A model generated the notes under the pieces. It was not told where the DNA came from and ran no database searches. It saw only the letters and a program-made list of their open reading frames with translations. The position numbers and the translations under genes were made by a program. From positions 19,089,656 through 19,153,655 of the forward strand of contig NC_052673.1 of assembly GCF_016802725.1 (NCBI RefSeq): 64,000 bases of DNA, in the 5' to 3' direction. Shown piece by piece: positions 62,168 to 64,000 of the stretch. The stretch is from Solenopsis invicta (lineage: Eukaryota > Arthropoda > Insecta > Hymenoptera > Formicidae). Positions within the stretch are counted from its first letter, which is position 1, and every line of letters begins with the position of its first letter.

Positions 62168-62452
62168 ATGCCGACGAGCCGTGCTTCGTGCTTCGTGTTC
62201 CGTGTTCGTACGCCTTATCTCGATCGCAAGATTCGACTAGAAGGGTTTGTACATACGGATGACGTGTGGGTGGCTCATATCGAACTATGCAAAGTTACGC
62301 CGTCACGTCGAGAAGAGGAGGAACAGACGAGGAGAGCTGGAGGAGTGAAAGAAAGCGGGAGAGGAAGCAACGTGCGAGTATCGGTTCGGTTTCCGATGCT
62401 TGTCGCGAAGAAAAGTCTCTACGAGACTCGAAATAACGATAAATCTCCGTAG
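62168..62452 (+). CDS. 94-codon open frame downstream of TATA-like box, unrecognised
   Basis: The frame starts MPTSRASCFVFRVRTPYLDR and stays non-repetitive for about 50 residues. It then passes into a charged Arg/Glu/Gly stretch read from purine-rich DNA and ends basic. The ATG is preceded by a palindromic CTCGCGACGCGAG. There is no signal peptide, membrane segment or recognised motif. An overlapping minus frame is open over its second half. A single-exon gene or a first exon is possible; chance is more likely. Confidence 0.13.
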   Translation: MPTSRASCFVFRVRTPYLDRKIRLEGFVHTDDVWVAHIELCKVTPSRREEEEQTRRAGGVKESGRGSNVRVSVRFPMLVAKKSLYETRNNDKSP

Positions 62453-62947
62453 TAGACTACGGCATTCGAAGCTAATTTGCTTCGAATCGATAAACAAGAA
62501 ATTGAACGTGACATGAATAGCAGATTATATGCCATACGCATCTCTACGCTTTTTGCCCTTTAATAGGATAATAGAGAGATATGAGACATCCGGCTACACT
62601 TTTCAACGGAATCGCCTCAACTTTTCAAAAACGTGAATTCACACTCGAATGATAACACAATTTCTTTGAGAAACTGCATTAATTTTGCAACTTGTTACGT
62701 CTTTTTCTAAAAATACTCTTAAAATATTTTTTCTTCTATTTATTTATTCTTAATCGATTCTTTAACTATTCTTTCGATGTTAATATAATTGCGAAATGCC
62801 TAATGAAAATTTAAATGCCTTTGGGACAAAGGAGAAGAGCCGTATTGTCGTTTCCTCACTTATAATCCAAACATAGCCGTACTTAAACGATATTAAAGTC
62901 CTTTCGCTTGATAAAAGTCAAGCCAGACCAAGCGGTGGACCTGGCAA

Positions 62948-63286
62948 ATGGCAATTTCACGCAGGTATAGGAAAAAAAATCTTCATCTTTCGATAAAACA
63001 ACGCTTTTACTCTTGGCTCCCATCTTGGCCCGAGATTGTACGCAAAGGATCAAAAAGTTATGAGATAAAAATTTCAGAACAAGTAGTCTCCTCGGCTGTT
63101 TTATGTTGTATTAAAATCCCTTCGATTAATTTTCCCTTCAATGCTGTCAGTCTGTCTCGCGAAAACCGAGCGAAAGCCACAGCGAAACTTCAACTTGAAC
63201 TGTGTCCTCTATTATTATTATTTCTTTTTCTTTTTGAAACGACTGACAACCGTTATATCATAATTACGATGCTACCTCGCCGGTGA
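62948..63286 (+). CDS. 112-codon open frame, unrecognised
   Basis: The ATG lies in a favourable context (GCAAATGG). The N-terminus is basic (MAISRRYRKKNLHLSIKQRF), the middle is mixed, and a hydrophobic run near residues 85-95 (CPLLLLFLFLF) could be a membrane anchor but comes from TTATTATTA/TTTCTTTTT DNA. A donor-like GCAG|GTATAG falls six codons in, which would instead make the rest intronic. No family is recognised. Confidence 0.12.
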   Translation: MAISRRYRKKNLHLSIKQRFYSWLPSWPEIVRKGSKSYEIKISEQVVSSAVLCCIKIPSINFPFNAVSLSRENRAKATAKLQLELCPLLLLFLFLFETTDNRYIIITMLPRR

Positions 63287-64000
63287 GTAGAGACTCATTA
63301 TTCTTATTACGTAACGATGCTACCTGCGCTCTCTCGTTATCATACTTTGATAAGCCTTTTTCTCTTTCTCTATATATTACATATACTCTCCTTCTTTCTC
63401 TACACTTAATTTCTTATGTAGTTTGTCTATATAGTATAAACCTATGTATTAAGATTAATTGCTAGAAGGATAAGAGAAAAGTAAAGACCGTCAACGTCTA
63501 GAATCGTCAGAACGACTAGAAATATATTATATATCAATTATATTTTTTTCCTAATATTCTTTCATTCTTTTCACTTTCATCACTTTCGTTGGCGTGATTA
63601 TCGTCGTCGTGTTCTCATGACCTCGAGCACTTTTTGAGATGTTGTTAAGTAGCAGCCAGGATGAAAACTTGGCGATCTCGATATCGCAATTCCTAATTCT
63701 TGTGAAAAGATTTTAGTCGCGGAAAAAAAGAAAGCAAAACAAACCATAAAGTAGGAAAGGAACGGATAATTTATTTCACGTACAAACGTTAACAATTAAT
63801 AAATGGCAATTTTTAACTCAAGATTGTGGATTAGAACATTCAACTTGTGTTAATTATTGAAATTAAAAAAAAGATTTGGAACACTGATCTAAAAAAGTGC
63901 ATGCATTTTTCTATGTGTATATCTCTCCAAATATAAATATAATACGATTTATATAATATAATATAATATTTGCCAAATGTGCACTCGCGTTTTCATTCGA
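63287..64000. other. AT-rich spacer to window end
   Basis: CT-rich at 63355-63405, then AT-rich. A 65-codon minus frame at 63598-63795 is unsupported. The end carries TAATATAATA words. Confidence 0.45.

Overview
This window reads as non-coding DNA from a eukaryote, most likely an insect. It is AT-rich overall with scattered CpG-bearing, GC-rich islands. It carries many (GA)n/(TC)n, (AC)n and (TA)n microsatellites, and no open frame exceeds about 200 codons. There is no operon structure and no bacterial or viral gene signature. The mix of long GA tracts, CG-containing minisatellites and TAATTA-rich spacers would fit a hymenopteran such as an ant, but nothing here proves that. I recognise no protein family, tRNA, rRNA or known microRNA by eye. 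The window therefore looks like intergenic sequence or the inside of very long introns.

Layout. From 1 to 17 kb: AT-rich spacer with a few GC-rich islands (about 4.1-4.9, 7.7-8.4, 13.55-13.8 and 15.7-16.5 kb), G/C-run tracts, and one splice-acceptor-like open segment at 10.84 kb. From 17.8 to 28 kb: a purine block open in several frames, a 39-bp-arm hairpin (18.7 kb), a diverged tandem duplication (21.1-21.45 kb), a small minus-strand open frame with a signal-peptide-like N-terminus (23.5 kb), a GC-rich island with a good splice acceptor next to it (24.1-24.6 kb), and a 456-bp element with arms of about 105 bp in inverted orientation (27.5-28.0 kb). From 28 to 36 kb: a 150-bp block carrying possible first coding exons on both strands (28.4-28.5 kb), then non-repetitive mixed-GC sequence that may be regulatory. 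From 36 to 46 kb: an unusual concentration of minisatellites built from CG-containing units, a near-perfect 45-bp-stem hairpin (39.5 kb), and a minus-strand open frame with high GC at third positions near its start (45.9 kb). From 46 to 64 kb: AT-rich spacer, a hAT-like non-autonomous element (47.8-48.1 kb), a 32-bp-arm hairpin (49.6 kb), a G-run tract (53.0 kb), and two unrecognised open frames near the right end.

The best supported features are repeats: microsatellites, minisatellites, inverted repeats and two probable transposon relics. Coding calls are all weak. Chance open frames of 60-100 codons are expected in large numbers in 64 kb, so I list only those with an extra feature such as a start context, splice site, signal-peptide-like segment or codon bias. 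No interacting gene set can be described.
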